This document shows positions 17,378 to 26,402 of a stretch of 64,000 nucleotides of DNA, in pieces. This stretch comes from an uncultured Dyadobacter sp. (GTDB lineage: Bacteria > Bacteroidota > Bacteroidia > Cytophagales > Spirosomataceae), in NCBI RefSeq assembly GCF_946482605.1, contig NZ_CAMLSE010000024.1:57883-121882 (forward strand), written 5' to 3'. The stretch's first letter is position 1; each line of letters begins with the position of its first letter. A program made the position numbers and the translations under genes. The notes below the pieces were generated by a model. The model was not told where the DNA came from and made no database searches. It was given only the letters and a program-made list of their open reading frames with translations.

Positions 17378-18397
17378 TTATTGTTTGTTTTGCTTGCTTA
17401 CTAACAAATCATCCAAAAACCGGCCAATTGCCTCACTTTCAATCCGTCCATAGTAAATTCTCCTATTGATAAGTACCGTCGGCGTTACTTCTATTCCGCG
17501 TGAGCGCAATTGAGTCATGCTTTTGACGATCCTGCTATTTTGACTTTTTGAATTCAGACACGACAAACATTCACGTCTGTTTAGTGCCAGACTTCCGATT
17601 AGCGAATCTATATCGGTTCGGCTGGTGGCATAAAGTGCATCATATGCATTCCAGAACTTACCCTGCTCTCCTGCACATTCGGACAACAACATTGAAGCTG
17701 TAACGCCGGAAGACAGGTTAATAGCTTCAAACCGAACGTGCTGTTTATATTTTTCGAATATTTTGCTAAGCTCCGGATATACACGCTTGCAAACCGGACA
17801 ATCAAAATCAGATACTATCGTAATTGAAGTCTCGGCATTCTCATTCCCTTTGATATGAACTAAGACATCGTCCAGCCAGATCCCCGGCGGCTGTGGGCGA
17901 CCTAGCAATACCCTGGCTCCATATTTTGCCCGTAGCTTCTCGACAAATCGTATCTTCAAGAATTTCTGGTAGCTATCGTACAGGATTTTCTTCCCGATTT
18001 CACTATCCAGCCGATGTAGTTCAAAAGGGTTTTTCTCATCGATCACCCCTCCGTACAACGCATTGTCTCGAATGTATTTCGACTGGGTTTCCACCCTTCC
18101 AATTCTCTTCATTTCAATCGCGAGCAAAGAATCGATTGTCAAGCCTCGCGCTCCTGCCTCCATTTCCAAAAGCCTGCTATTTATCAGCTCATTAGCCGCA
18201 ATGCTTCGTGCGTCGAAAATTGCGAATAAATACTCGTACAATGAATTTTTGATCAAGTCATCAACTTCATCCATGTATATGGCTTGTCCAGCTGCTTTTG
18301 CCGCGATTCTTCGATCTGCAGGGCGCTCACAAGTGGTAAGAACAATGCACGAGCACGTCAGCGCGAGAGATCCGCTGATCAGACTTAACCCCTTCAC
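17378..18397 (-). CDS. Exported SurA-N-like/DsbA-like thiol oxidoreductase
   Basis: 339 residues. The start is GTG at 18397: it follows a strong ribosome site (aaggagag), and its G-T-G overlaps the TGA of the preceding gene (GTGA), so translation is coupled. A hydrophobic signal ending SCIVLTTC suggests a lipoprotein (C23). Residues 30-110 resemble the SurA/PpiC N-terminal chaperone segment (AGQAIYMDEVDDLIKN, ELINSRLLEMEAGARGLTID). Residues 185-335 are a DsbA-type thioredoxin domain with active site DFDCPVCKRVYPEL (C200, C203) and cis-Pro segment VTPTVLINRR. It probably oxidises or reshuffles disulfides outside the cytoplasm; the coupled upstream protein, with three mature cysteines, is the obvious candidate client. 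Confidence 0.85.
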   Translation of the reverse strand: MKGLSLISGSLALTCSCIVLTTCERPADRRIAAKAAGQAIYMDEVDDLIKNSLYEYLFAIFDARSIAANELINSRLLEMEAGARGLTIDSLLAIEMKRIGRVETQSKYIRDNALYGGVIDEKNPFELHRLDSEIGKKILYDSYQKFLKIRFVEKLRAKYGARVLLGRPQPPGIWLDDVLVHIKGNENAETSITIVSDFDCPVCKRVYPELSKIFEKYKQHVRFEAINLSSGVTASMLLSECAGEQGKFWNAYDALYATSRTDIDSLIGSLALNRRECLSCLNSKSQNSRIVKSMTQLRSRGIEVTPTVLINRRIYYGRIESEAIGRFLDDLLVSKQNKQ

Positions 18398-19362
18398 CTG
18401 GCTCTCCTTATGTTGAAAGTTGTATTCCCGGGATCGTTTGTCCTGTCGACTCCATAGCCTTGCACATGCGAATCGCCTGTCACTACATTGGTCACCCAAT
18501 CGACGGAATACAGCTGATTTACATTGTTATTATTCTCATCATCTGTTTTTAAAGTTCCCATACCCGCTTGCCCACCCACAACAGGCAAAGTAAACGTTCC
18601 CAGAACTCCGTAACTAAACCCCAAATCCGGAAATTGCGCATCCTGGTTTGGTCCAGGCGTGTTCTTCCCCGCTATCGCCCAGAACTGGAAGTTTGTGCCG
18701 TTTTTACTGATCACATTCGGACTAAAATCTCCCTCTAACAAAGCATTCTTATTGTTGTTGTCTTCATTGTCTATGTAGACGTTCCAAACGCGTGGTTCCA
18801 TATATACTGTCTTATTATTCCCCAATCTCAGCAAAAGATATTCCGTTGGTGCATTGAACGTCATAAACCTAAACGCCGCCCCATATACGACGCAGAAAGT
18901 ATGCCCGGTGTTACCATTTCCGTCTATCGACCAGGAGCCCGTCCAACCGGAACCCGTCGTATTACCATTATCCTGGTTATCCATGAAAATTTTAACCTTT
19001 TCTGATCCAGCTGGGCATGCATCAATTGCTGGGATCACGCCTACCGGATAGCCTTCCGAAAGGTTTCTGGTTACCTTGTAACGTGATTCAAATGACCTCT
19101 GATAGTTTAGCAATCTTGCGCGAACCGCTTCCTGCATCTCCTTCGAAGCCGTTGTTTCATCCTCCGCCTGATACGCGTGTTCCTCCTTTTCGCACCCTGC
19201 CAGGTAAGCCGTCTCAATCTTTTCAATGATTGGCTCCAATGCTGCATCGTCAGTTATTTCATTTTCTCTCTTACATGAGAGCATGAAAAGTAAAAATACA
19301 ACGGCTGGGAGTACCAGGCCGGCCATCGGAAAATGATGGTTTGGGAAACTTAAATTTCTCAT
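18394..19362 (-). CDS. Lipoprotein with three Asp/Asn-rich repeats, unknown function
   Basis: 322 residues, no named family recognised. A signal with lipobox LLFMLSCK (C30) is seen; an alternative start at residue 13 would give the same mature protein. After an acidic helical segment (35-100) come three related units whose cores are MDNQDNGNTTGS (127-138), IDNEDNNNKNALLEGD (197-212) and TDDENNNNVNQLYSVD (273-288), spaced about 70-75 residues apart. Each core precedes a beta-rich stretch, suggesting a repeated beta domain with Asp/Asn loops able to bind calcium (inference). Mature cysteines: C57, C116, C157. The stop codon overlaps the start of the DsbA-like gene. It diverges from an XRE regulator gene. 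Confidence 0.75.
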   Translation of the reverse strand: MRNLSFPNHHFPMAGLVLPAVVFLLFMLSCKRENEITDDAALEPIIEKIETAYLAGCEKEEHAYQAEDETTASKEMQEAVRARLLNYQRSFESRYKVTRNLSEGYPVGVIPAIDACPAGSEKVKIFMDNQDNGNTTGSGWTGSWSIDGNGNTGHTFCVVYGAAFRFMTFNAPTEYLLLRLGNNKTVYMEPRVWNVYIDNEDNNNKNALLEGDFSPNVISKNGTNFQFWAIAGKNTPGPNQDAQFPDLGFSYGVLGTFTLPVVGGQAGMGTLKTDDENNNNVNQLYSVDWVTNVVTGDSHVQGYGVDRTNDPGNTTFNIRRAR

Positions 19363-19422
19363 GGTATATCTGTTTCTTACACTGCAAAGAGACTGATTTA
19401 ATACCTCATCCGAAAAAAGAAC

Positions 19423-19459
19423 CGGTTGTACTTTACACCCAAGTCGGTTGTATTTTACA
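19423..19459 (+). repeat. Two direct repeats upstream of the XRE gene (candidate operator)
   Basis: cggttgtactttaca at 19423-19437 and cggttgtattttaca at 19445-19459 differ at one base and are 22 bp apart, two DNA turns. They lie in the 162-bp divergent region between the repeat lipoprotein and the XRE regulator, where a small helix-turn-helix protein could bind. Confidence 0.5.
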
Positions 19460-19524
19460 ACTTGACCATCAATAATAAATCATCTACTTTGCAGCATTCC
19501 TTCCTTTCACACACTTGGAAAATT

Positions 19525-19773
19525 ATGACAGATTTCTTCCAGATGATCAGGGCCGTCCGTATGATGAAAGGTGTCAAGCAATCGGACATCGCCCAGCTTT
19601 TACAGGTTCGCCAGCAATCTATAAGTAAGCTGGAAAATGGCAAGACTCGTATTTCGAGAGAAACAGCGGATAAAATAGCCAGGTACCTGGGTTTTCCCGA
19701 CCGCTTCGAGATGGAAACTTTCTACGATAATCATATCAGCGAGAAGAAGGCACGCGAAAACCTGATAGCATAA
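19525..19773 (+). CDS. Small XRE-family DNA-binding regulator
   Basis: 82 residues, nearly all one Cro/CI-type helix-turn-helix domain: MIRAVRMMKGVKQSDIAQLL, VRQQSISKLENGKTRISRET, ADKIARYLGFPDRFEM. I chose 19525 because the domain begins right after it; the in-frame extension back to 19426 would run through the operator-like repeats. It has no effector domain, so it is probably controlled by its own level or by a partner. It diverges from the repeat-lipoprotein/DsbA operon and may regulate it. Confidence 0.85.
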   Translation: MTDFFQMIRAVRMMKGVKQSDIAQLLQVRQQSISKLENGKTRISRETADKIARYLGFPDRFEMETFYDNHISEKKARENLIA

Positions 19774-19856
19774 ATCCTTGCTACCAGTCAATAATTCGCA
19801 TTAACCCAATACTAAATGGACACCTTCCTAAACAGTACTGATGCTCAACTTCGACC

Positions 19857-20282
19857 ATGTTAGTTCTCCTTCATCAAACTTATTCCCAAACCCCCATGGC
19901 ATTTAAAGGCATATTAGCTGGCTCTGCGTGCATTACCCTGCTTATTCTCTTCGCTGTCTGTTTTTTGCTTCGGTGGACCAACACACCTCCTCACCCCAAC
20001 ACAAGCCACATTGTAGCAATCAATAAACTACTCTATCAGTTAAGAAAAGAGTGCATCGCCGGGCAAATTGATGTGGCACAAAACACCGTAGAAGATGTAA
20101 AGCAGGAATGGAGCTACCTGGATGTGATTTTGCGAGGTCAGACCTTTTGCCCGTCCGACAGTTTGCAAACATTGGATTCGCTTGTACGACTGATGCTCAA
20201 CAAAGACAAATCAAAATGCCTGCTGCCCATTGTCCTGAATGAAATTAATTTGGTCAACAACAGACTTGACAAAGCCCATTAA
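19857..20282 (+). CDS. Small membrane protein of unknown function
   Basis: 141 residues, not recognised. One strong transmembrane segment near the N-terminus (GILAGSACITLLILFAVCFL) is followed by a predicted helical domain of about 95 residues (IAGQIDVAQNTVEDVKQEWS, MLNKDKSKCLLPIVLNEINL). The ATG at 19896 is an alternative start and leaves the membrane segment intact. It is 83 bp after the XRE gene on the same strand and ends just before a bidirectional terminator. Confidence 0.6.
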   Translation: MLVLLHQTYSQTPMAFKGILAGSACITLLILFAVCFLLRWTNTPPHPNTSHIVAINKLLYQLRKECIAGQIDVAQNTVEDVKQEWSYLDVILRGQTFCPSDSLQTLDSLVRLMLNKDKSKCLLPIVLNEINLVNNRLDKAH

Positions 20283-20286
20283 CACA

Positions 20287-20319
20287 AAAAGAGCACGGAC
20301 ATTACGCCCGTGCTCTTTT
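20287..20319. terminator. Bidirectional rho-independent terminator
   Basis: Perfect 12-bp stem, aaaagagcacgg against ccgtgctctttt, loop of 9. A-run on the left and T-run on the right serve transcripts from both sides: the membrane protein ending at 20282 and the protease gene ending at 20340. Confidence 0.85.
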
Positions 20320-20339
20320 GTTATTAAGTATGACAAATA

Positions 20340-22466
20340 CTACTGTTTCTTCTTAGTCCCGGCCAAACTTGGCTCTTTCGATATCACGATCAAGTCCGCC
20401 AGCATTCTTCCCGTTTCAGTAAGATAGATATCCTTTTTCTTTTTCACATCTTTCGGAGCTTCGGCCACTTTTGAATCAGCCTCTTCTTCCTCATCATCCG
20501 CATTGTCTTCACCGAGCTGCTTCATTGCTGCGCGTTTCTTTTCAGCCTCGTCGCGCTCAATTTTCCGCTTTGATTCTTGCAAAGACACTATTTTGTTTTC
20601 ACGTGCCTGCTTGAAATCATCGAGGGTCTTCACAAGCGTTTTAAGCTCTTCATCCGTTTTCAGGCGGTGTTTGTATTTGTCGCGCAGCTGCTCAACCACT
20701 TTGGGATTGATATTATTGGCAACTTCATAGCGTGAAGATGCTATCTGATCCCAGGGCAATGCGCTGGCTTGCGATCCTTCGCCGTATTCATTCACTTTAA
20801 ACGCCGTAGGCAATTCCAGATCAGGCATAACGCCTTTCAACTGCGTGCTGCTGCCGTTAATGCGATAGAACTTGGCCACGGTCAGTTTCACCTGTCCCAA
20901 TTGATCTGTCTCCTTAGGGACCCATTGATTAAGGTCGATCAGCGTTTGAACCGTACCTTTTCCGTACGTTTGCTCACCCACTATGATTCCGCGCTTGTAG
21001 TCCTGAATAGCGGCAGCAAAGATCTCCGAAGCTGAAGCACTGAAACGGTTAACCATTACAGCCATCGGACCATCGTACGCTATGCTGGGATCGTTATCCG
21101 ACTGTACTTCAATTTCTCCCTGACCTTCTTTCACCTGCACCACAGGACCACGATTAATAAAAAGCCCGGTCAATGATACGGCTTCCGTCAGCGAGCCACC
21201 TCCGTTATTGCGCAGGTCGATCACGATTCCGTCAACATTGGATGCCTGCAAGTCGGTGATCAGCTTCTGAACGTCGCGGGTTGTGCTTGAAAACTCCTTT
21301 TCTCTATGCTGAGCACCTTCAAAGTCGCGATAGAATAATGGGATATCGATCACCCCAATTTTGAAGTCTTTATTGCCATTGTTAATAGAAACAATCTCGC
21401 TCTTTGCACGCTGCTCTTCCAGCTTGATCTTCTCGCGGACAAGGCGATACTCCTTCGGCTGAGCCCCGGCTATCGCATCTGCCGATATTACCTGCAAACG
21501 CACGACCGTCGATTTAGGTCCTTTAATCAGTTTCACCGCATCGTCCACGAACCAGCCAACGATGTCGACAAACTTACCCTCGTCGCCTTGTGCCACGGCA
21601 ATAATTTTGTCTTCCTTTTTAAGCTGTTTGCCTTTGAATGCCGGTCCGCCAGGGATGACCTCGACGATCTTAATATAATTGTCCTCTTCCCGCAGCAATG
21701 CACCAATACCTTCCAGCGACTGGCTCATCTCCTGCTTGAAGCGATCCGCAGAAGTGGGCGCCATATAGCTGGTATGCGGATCCAGAGATTCGGCATAAGC
21801 ATTCATAAACATCTGGAATACCTGTTCGGTGCGAATCCGGCCAAGTGCACGGTCGCGTGTTTTATACCGGTCGCGAAGTGTCGTGATCACCGCAGTGTCC
21901 GCCTTACCCGACAGTTTGAGGTCTAATGCCTCGCTTTTCAGGTATTTGCGCCAGGTATCGTTCAGCTCATCCGTATTCTTCGCCCAGGCCGCTTTTTCAC
22001 GGTCGGTGTTCATGGACTCGTCCGCTGTAAAGTCGAATGGCTTCGGCTCTTTCAGCAGCGTCTGAATGTATTCGCTCCGTTCTTTATAGCGCTTCCGGAA
22101 GACATTGTAGATCTGAAAAGGGACATCAAGTTCCCGCTTCTGCAAATAGTCATCGAAAGAATTCTTATACTGCTCAAACTCGGTAAGATCCGTTGCCAGA
22201 TAGTAAAGCTTACCATGGTCAATCGCATCAATGTATTTATCGAAAATCGCCGCTGAAAGGGAATCATTCAGTTTCGTTTTCCTATAGTGATAGCTGGATA
22301 AGATCCTCGTTGTCAACTCCTCCGCCTTAAATTGCGCCGGAATGGGCTTGATATCTTCATCCATGGAGGTAGTCGCTGGTGCCGTCACCTCCACTCGTTC
22401 CTGAACAGGGCCCCGCTGCCAACCCAGCAACACAACCGGAATAAGAGTGATAAGATACTTTTTCAT
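20340..22466 (-). CDS. prc: Carboxy-terminal processing (tail-specific) protease Prc
   Basis: 708 residues, close to E. coli Prc. Layout: N-terminal signal or anchor (MKKYLITLIPVVLLGW), a helical N-domain (about 40-230), a PDZ domain (about 235-330, AYAESLDPHTSYMAPTSADR and IKIVEVIPGGPAFKGKQLKK), an S41 protease core (about 370-560) and a C-terminal DUF3340 region. The catalytic Ser lies in VNRFSASASEIFAAA and the Lys in VGEQTYGKGTVQTL. It degrades periplasmic proteins from hydrophobic C-termini. An FKBP-type isomerase gene precedes it by 13 bp on the same strand, suggesting an envelope quality-control operon. Confidence 0.95.
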   Translation of the reverse strand: MKKYLITLIPVVLLGWQRGPVQERVEVTAPATTSMDEDIKPIPAQFKAEELTTRILSSYHYRKTKLNDSLSAAIFDKYIDAIDHGKLYYLATDLTEFEQYKNSFDDYLQKRELDVPFQIYNVFRKRYKERSEYIQTLLKEPKPFDFTADESMNTDREKAAWAKNTDELNDTWRKYLKSEALDLKLSGKADTAVITTLRDRYKTRDRALGRIRTEQVFQMFMNAYAESLDPHTSYMAPTSADRFKQEMSQSLEGIGALLREEDNYIKIVEVIPGGPAFKGKQLKKEDKIIAVAQGDEGKFVDIVGWFVDDAVKLIKGPKSTVVRLQVISADAIAGAQPKEYRLVREKIKLEEQRAKSEIVSINNGNKDFKIGVIDIPLFYRDFEGAQHREKEFSSTTRDVQKLITDLQASNVDGIVIDLRNNGGGSLTEAVSLTGLFINRGPVVQVKEGQGEIEVQSDNDPSIAYDGPMAVMVNRFSASASEIFAAAIQDYKRGIIVGEQTYGKGTVQTLIDLNQWVPKETDQLGQVKLTVAKFYRINGSSTQLKGVMPDLELPTAFKVNEYGEGSQASALPWDQIASSRYEVANNINPKVVEQLRDKYKHRLKTDEELKTLVKTLDDFKQARENKIVSLQESKRKIERDEAEKKRAAMKQLGEDNADDEEEEADSKVAEAPKDVKKKKDIYLTETGRMLADLIVISKEPSLAGTKKKQ

Positions 22467-22479
22467 TGTCGCATGTTTC

Positions 22480-23238
22480 CTATTTTACAATTTCCAATAA
22501 TTCTACCTCAAACACCAGGGCCGAATAAGCCGGTATCTGAGGACCTGCCGCACGCTCGCCGTAAGCCAGCTGATAAGGAATGAAGAGTTTCCACTTCGAC
22601 CCCACAGGCATCAACTGAAGCGCCTCGGTCCATCCTTTGATAACACCATTGACCGGAAATTCAACCGGCTCGCCTCTGTCGACCGAGCTGTCAAAAACCG
22701 TTCCATTGGTCAATGTGCCGTGATAGTGTGTTTTTACTTTATCAGTGGCAGCAGGCTTGGGACCTTCGCCGGTTTTGATGATCTGGTATTGCAGGCCGCT
22801 TTCGGTGGTGGTCACCCCCTGCTTCTTCTTGTTTTCTTCCAAAAACTTCTCGCCTTCCACACGCACGACCGCACCTTTTTCTTCCATAGCCTTCTGGAAA
22901 TAGCCCTGGATGAACATATTCGCGTCTTCCGGTGCGAATGCGGTCTTTTCTCCCTTCAATGCCGAGGCGATGGTTTTTGTAAGCAGTTCAGTATTAATGC
23001 TGTTGATTCCTTGTGAAGATAACGAATTTGCAAAGCTTACCCCAATCGCCACCGACAAAGAATCCGCCTGGGTTTTGAGTACGACCGGGGCCGTTGTTGC
23101 TTTTACAGGTGCAGCCGCTGATTTCTTTACTGTTGCAGCTGGTTTAGTGGTTTTTTTAATAGTCTGTGCTGTGCCTTCCGCGGTTGCCAATACTCCAAAT
23201 GCCAGGGCTGCTAAAATGGTTTTCTCTAATTTGTACAT
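22480..23238 (-). CDS. FKBP-type peptidyl-prolyl isomerase, Mip/FkpA-like
   Basis: 252 residues, exported (signal about 1-24, ending AEGTAQ), then a Lys/Ala-rich linker (KKTTKPAATVKKSAAAPVKA), an FKBP N-terminal dimerisation domain (about 55-135; LSVAIGVSFANSLSSQGINS) and a C-terminal FKBP domain (about 145-250; VKTHYHGTLTNGTVFDSSVD, VIKGWTEALQLMPVGSKWKL, LAYGERAAGPQIPAYSALVF). It catalyses prolyl cis-trans isomerisation and chaperones envelope proteins. It is the first gene of a two-gene operon with the Prc protease. Confidence 0.94.
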   Translation of the reverse strand: MYKLEKTILAALAFGVLATAEGTAQTIKKTTKPAATVKKSAAAPVKATTAPVVLKTQADSLSVAIGVSFANSLSSQGINSINTELLTKTIASALKGEKTAFAPEDANMFIQGYFQKAMEEKGAVVRVEGEKFLEENKKKQGVTTTESGLQYQIIKTGEGPKPAATDKVKTHYHGTLTNGTVFDSSVDRGEPVEFPVNGVIKGWTEALQLMPVGSKWKLFIPYQLAYGERAAGPQIPAYSALVFEVELLEIVK

Positions 23239-23468
23239 TGTACTGATGGACGGTCAATAAGATTGAAATTGAATATATAAGTGTTATTAACGAACTCAAT
23301 TACAACAAAAACACAATCAGTACCTAAAAAAGTTTTAAAAATGTTCCTACGGGCGTATAAGCGGCAATTTCGTGCCGGAGAATAACCCGGGTGCCTCCTC
23401 CTTGGAAAAATCTAATTTTATATCTTAGGTTTTAGTTAAATCATTCTGTTTTTACCAAAATAAAACTC

Positions 23469-23476
23469 TACCTTTG
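23469..23476 (+). promoter_or_regulatory. -7 promoter element of atpA
   Basis: TACCTTTG fully matches TAnnTTTG, 52 bp before the atpA ATG. The -33 region is T-rich but lacks a clear TTG. Confidence 0.45.
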
Positions 23477-23527
23477 CGGCAGTTTTCAGAAAACTTACTA
23501 CTATACTCTAAATAAGTCAATTATACT

Positions 23528-25105
23528 ATGGTATCTGTTAGACCGGATGAAGTTTCGGCCATCCTGCGCGAACAACTTGCAGGCGCTCGATCAGAAGCAG
23601 AACTCGAAGAAGTAGGAACAGTCCTTCAGGTTGGTGACGGTGTTGCCCGCATTTATGGTCTTTCCCAGGTACAGGCAGGTGAGCTGCTTGTTTTCGAGAA
23701 CGGCCTTAAAGCCCTCGCTCTTAACCTCGAGGAAGACAATGTTGGAGCCGTATTACTGGGGGATTTCAGTGACATCAAAGAAGGTGCTACTGTAAAACGT
23801 ACCAAAGAGATCGCTTCCGTAAAAGTAGGTGACGGAATCATCGGCCGTGTGGTAAACACGCTGGCTGAGCCGATCGACGGTAATGGCCCTATTTCAGGCG
23901 AGTTGTTTGAAATGCCGATCGAGCGTAAAGCTCCCGGTGTTATCTACCGCCAGCCGGTAACCGAACCGCTTCAAACTGGTATCAAGTCAATCGACGCGAT
24001 GATCCCCATCGGCCGCGGCCAGCGGGAATTGATCATCGGTGACCGCCAGACAGGTAAAACTGCTGTTGCGATCGACACGATCATCAACCAGAAAGAATAC
24101 TTCGAAAAAGGCGAACCGGTTTACTGTATCTACGTAGCCTGCGGACAAAAAGCTTCCACGATCAAAAGTATCGAAGCAACTCTTCGCAGGTACGGCGCAA
24201 TGGACTATACGGTCATTGTAGCAGCTGGTGCATCCGATCCTTCTCCGATGCAATTCTATGCTCCGTTTACAGGCGCTGCGATCGGTGAATACTTCCGCGA
24301 TACCGGCCGTCCTGCATTGGTTATTTACGATGACCTTTCGAAACAAGCGGTTTCTTACCGCGAAGTGTCCCTGCTCCTCCGTCGTCCTCCGGGCCGCGAA
24401 GCTTACCCAGGTGACGTATTCTATCTCCACAGCCGTCTTTTGGAACGTGCTGCGAAAGTGATCGCTGATGACAACATCGCTGCCAACATGAACGACCTGC
24501 CGCCTTCATTGAAAGGTAAAGTAAAAGGTGGTGGTTCACTAACAGCCCTTCCGATCATCGAAACCCAAGCTGGTGACGTTTCGGCTTACATTCCTACGAA
24601 CGTAATCTCGATCACCGACGGACAGATCTTCCTTGAATCCAACCTCTTCAACTCGGGTATCCGTCCTGCGATCAACGTTGGTATCTCGGTATCCCGCGTG
24701 GGTGGTAACGCACAGATCAAATCGATGAAGAAAGTTTCGGGTACCCTGAAACTGGATCAGGCGCAGTTCCGCGAGCTGGAAGCATTTGCGAAATTCGGTT
24801 CCGACCTCGATGCCGCTACCAAGCTGGCGATCGACCGGGGACGCCGCAACCAGGAAATTTTGAAACAAGCGCAATACTCGCCGGTACCTGTCGAATTGCA
24901 GGTAGCAACCGTTTACGCATCCACCAAAGGTTTGCTGGATACCGTAGACGTAGCTCGTGTGAAAGAATTTGAAAAAGACTTCACTACCGTGCTGGCTGGA
25001 CAATATAAAGAAGCACTTGCTGCTTTGCGTGCCGGGAAACTGGACAACAGCGTAACAGACGTTATTGAGAAAGTAGCTAAAGAAGTTGCTGTAAAATATC
25101 GTTAA
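23528..25105 (+). CDS. atpA: F1F0 ATP synthase subunit alpha
   Basis: 525 residues, full length. Regulatory nucleotide-binding subunit of F1. Seen: the P-loop [13 protein letters not shown], the catalytic-interface segment [20 protein letters not shown] and the signature [14 protein letters not shown]. Unlike the usual atpBEFHAGDC order, the upstream neighbour is a divergent FKBP gene, and only atpG follows, 85 bp later. A hairpin lies between the two genes. Confidence 0.98.
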   Translation: MVSVRPDEVSAILREQLAGARSEAELEEVGTVLQVGDGVARIYGLSQVQAGELLVFENGLKALALNLEEDNVGAVLLGDFSDIKEGATVKRTKEIASVKVGDGIIGRVVNTLAEPIDGNGPISGELFEMPIERKAPGVIYRQPVTEPLQTGIKSIDAMIPIGRGQRELIIGDRQTGKTAVAIDTIINQKEYFEKGEPVYCIYVACGQKASTIKSIEATLRRYGAMDYTVIVAAGASDPSPMQFYAPFTGAAIGEYFRDTGRPALVIYDDLSKQAVSYREVSLLLRRPPGREAYPGDVFYLHSRLLERAAKVIADDNIAANMNDLPPSLKGKVKGGGSLTALPIIETQAGDVSAYIPTNVISITDGQIFLESNLFNSGIRPAINVGISVSRVGGNAQIKSMKKVSGTLKLDQAQFRELEAFAKFGSDLDAATKLAIDRGRRNQEILKQAQYSPVPVELQVATVYASTKGLLDTVDVARVKEFEKDFTTVLAGQYKEALAALRAGKLDNSVTDVIEKVAKEVAVKYR

Positions 25106-25111
25106 CCGGTC

Positions 25112-25141
25112 AAAGGCCGGAGCCAACCAGCTGCGGCCTTT
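25112..25141 (+). promoter_or_regulatory. Hairpin between atpA and atpG
   Basis: Perfect 8-bp stem aaaggccg / cggccttt (25112-25119 and 25134-25141), loop of 14. It may tune the relative levels of alpha and gamma, as F1 needs three alpha per gamma; this is inference. Confidence 0.4.
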
Positions 25142-25190
25142 CCTACTACATATTCAATAGGATCACCGGATCGCTTAAAACACCCAGAGA

Positions 25191-26075
25191 ATGGCAAGCT
25201 TAAAAGAAGTACGTAACCGCATTGTTTCGGTTAATTCCACACAGCAGATCACCAAAGCCATGAAGATGGTGGCGGCCGCAAAGCTGCGTCGTGCGCAGGA
25301 TGGCATCCTTCAGATGCGCCCTTATGCACAGAAGCTTGGTGAAATGCTTTTGACGGTATCGTCGGGCGCGGAAAGCGCTGGTGACAGCCCTTTGAAAGCG
25401 GTTCGCGCCGTTGAGAAAGTGCTGATCATCGTCGTCACTTCCGACCGTGGATTGTGCGGAGCATTCAATACGAATGTAATCAAAGCTACACTCCAGCTGA
25501 TCGAGCAAAAATACCCGGCTCAGGCAGCAAAAGGAAATGTAGAAATATTTTCAATCGGTAAAAAAGGAGCGGAATCGCTGGTACGTCGCGGCTTTACCGT
25601 CAACACGGCTTACACCGACCTGTTCGGAAGACTGAGCTTTGTGAACGTGAAAAATGCTGCCGAAGAGATCATGAAAGATTTCTCGGAAGGCCGCTACGAT
25701 GCAGTGGACATTGTGTACAACGAGTTCAAGAACGTGGCGACACAGATCATTCACGCCGACCCTTACCTGCCGATTCCTGTCGAAAACAAATCGACTAAGT
25801 CTAAAAAGACCGAGGTGAATTACATTTTCGAACCAACCGAAGAAGAAATTCTTGCAGAGTTGATTCCAAAATCGCTGAAAATCCAGTTGTACCGTGCCGT
25901 TCTCGAATCCAATGCATCGGAGCAAGGCGCACGTATGACGGCCATGGACAAGGCGACTGAAAATGCACAGGAACTTCTTAAAGACCTGCGCCTGGTTTAC
26001 AACCGGACACGTCAGGCAGCAATTACGAAAGAGATCCTCGAAATTGTGGGCGGTGCAGAAGCTTTGAAAAACTAA
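25191..26075 (+). CDS. atpG: F1F0 ATP synthase subunit gamma
   Basis: 294 residues, full length; central rotor stalk of F1. The N-terminal coiled coil has VNSTQQITKAMKMVAAAKLR, the middle VTSDRGLCGAFNTNVIK, and the C-terminal helix MDKATENAQELLKDLRLVYN with RQAAITKEILEIVGGAEAL, all conserved gamma signatures. It is followed by a strong terminator, so the atpAG transcript ends here; atpD and atpC are not in the window. Confidence 0.98.
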   Translation: MASLKEVRNRIVSVNSTQQITKAMKMVAAAKLRRAQDGILQMRPYAQKLGEMLLTVSSGAESAGDSPLKAVRAVEKVLIIVVTSDRGLCGAFNTNVIKATLQLIEQKYPAQAAKGNVEIFSIGKKGAESLVRRGFTVNTAYTDLFGRLSFVNVKNAAEEIMKDFSEGRYDAVDIVYNEFKNVATQIIHADPYLPIPVENKSTKSKKTEVNYIFEPTEEEILAELIPKSLKIQLYRAVLESNASEQGARMTAMDKATENAQELLKDLRLVYNRTRQAAITKEILEIVGGAEALKN

Positions 26076-26093
26076 GGTTTCACGTCCTATCAT

Positions 26094-26129
26094 AAAACGG
26101 CCGGGTTGTAATAATCCGGCCGTTTTTTT
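26094..26129 (+). terminator. Rho-independent terminator of atpAG
   Basis: Stem acggccgg / ccggccgt with an 11-base loop, followed by seven T, 20 bp after the atpG stop. Confidence 0.9.
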
Positions 26130-26170
26130 GTTTATTTAATACTGTGATCTGTTATTTAAATGAACAAGTT

Positions 26171-26382
26171 ATGGCTGATTTGATTGAAAGAATTACTGTA
26201 AATCCTGATCTGTGTAATGGAAAACCGACCATTAGAGGAAAAAGAATTACCGTGCAGACATTCTCGAACATCTGGCAGCTGGGGACAGCCGGGAAACCAT
26301 TTTGGATCAATTTCCCTCACTGGAAGATGCTGACATAAATGCTTGTCTAAACTTCGCAGCGCAAATGGCCGGAAGAAATTAA
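26171..26382 (+). pseudogene. DUF433 antitoxin gene broken by a one-base deletion
   Basis: The first 33 codons read MADLIERITVNPDLCNGKPT IRGKRITVQT, the standard DUF433 opening. After the codons for VQT the frame is lost and the protein would end 22 codons later at 26338. In the other frame from there on the reading continues LEHLAAGDSRETILDQFPSL EDADINACLNFAAQMAGRN to a stop at 26382, which is the normal DUF433 second half. One missing base near 26262 explains both. No DUF5615 toxin partner follows. An intact relative with its toxin is at 37731-38310. Confidence 0.8.
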
Positions 26383-26402
26383 AAACCAACCAACCACACC
26401 TT

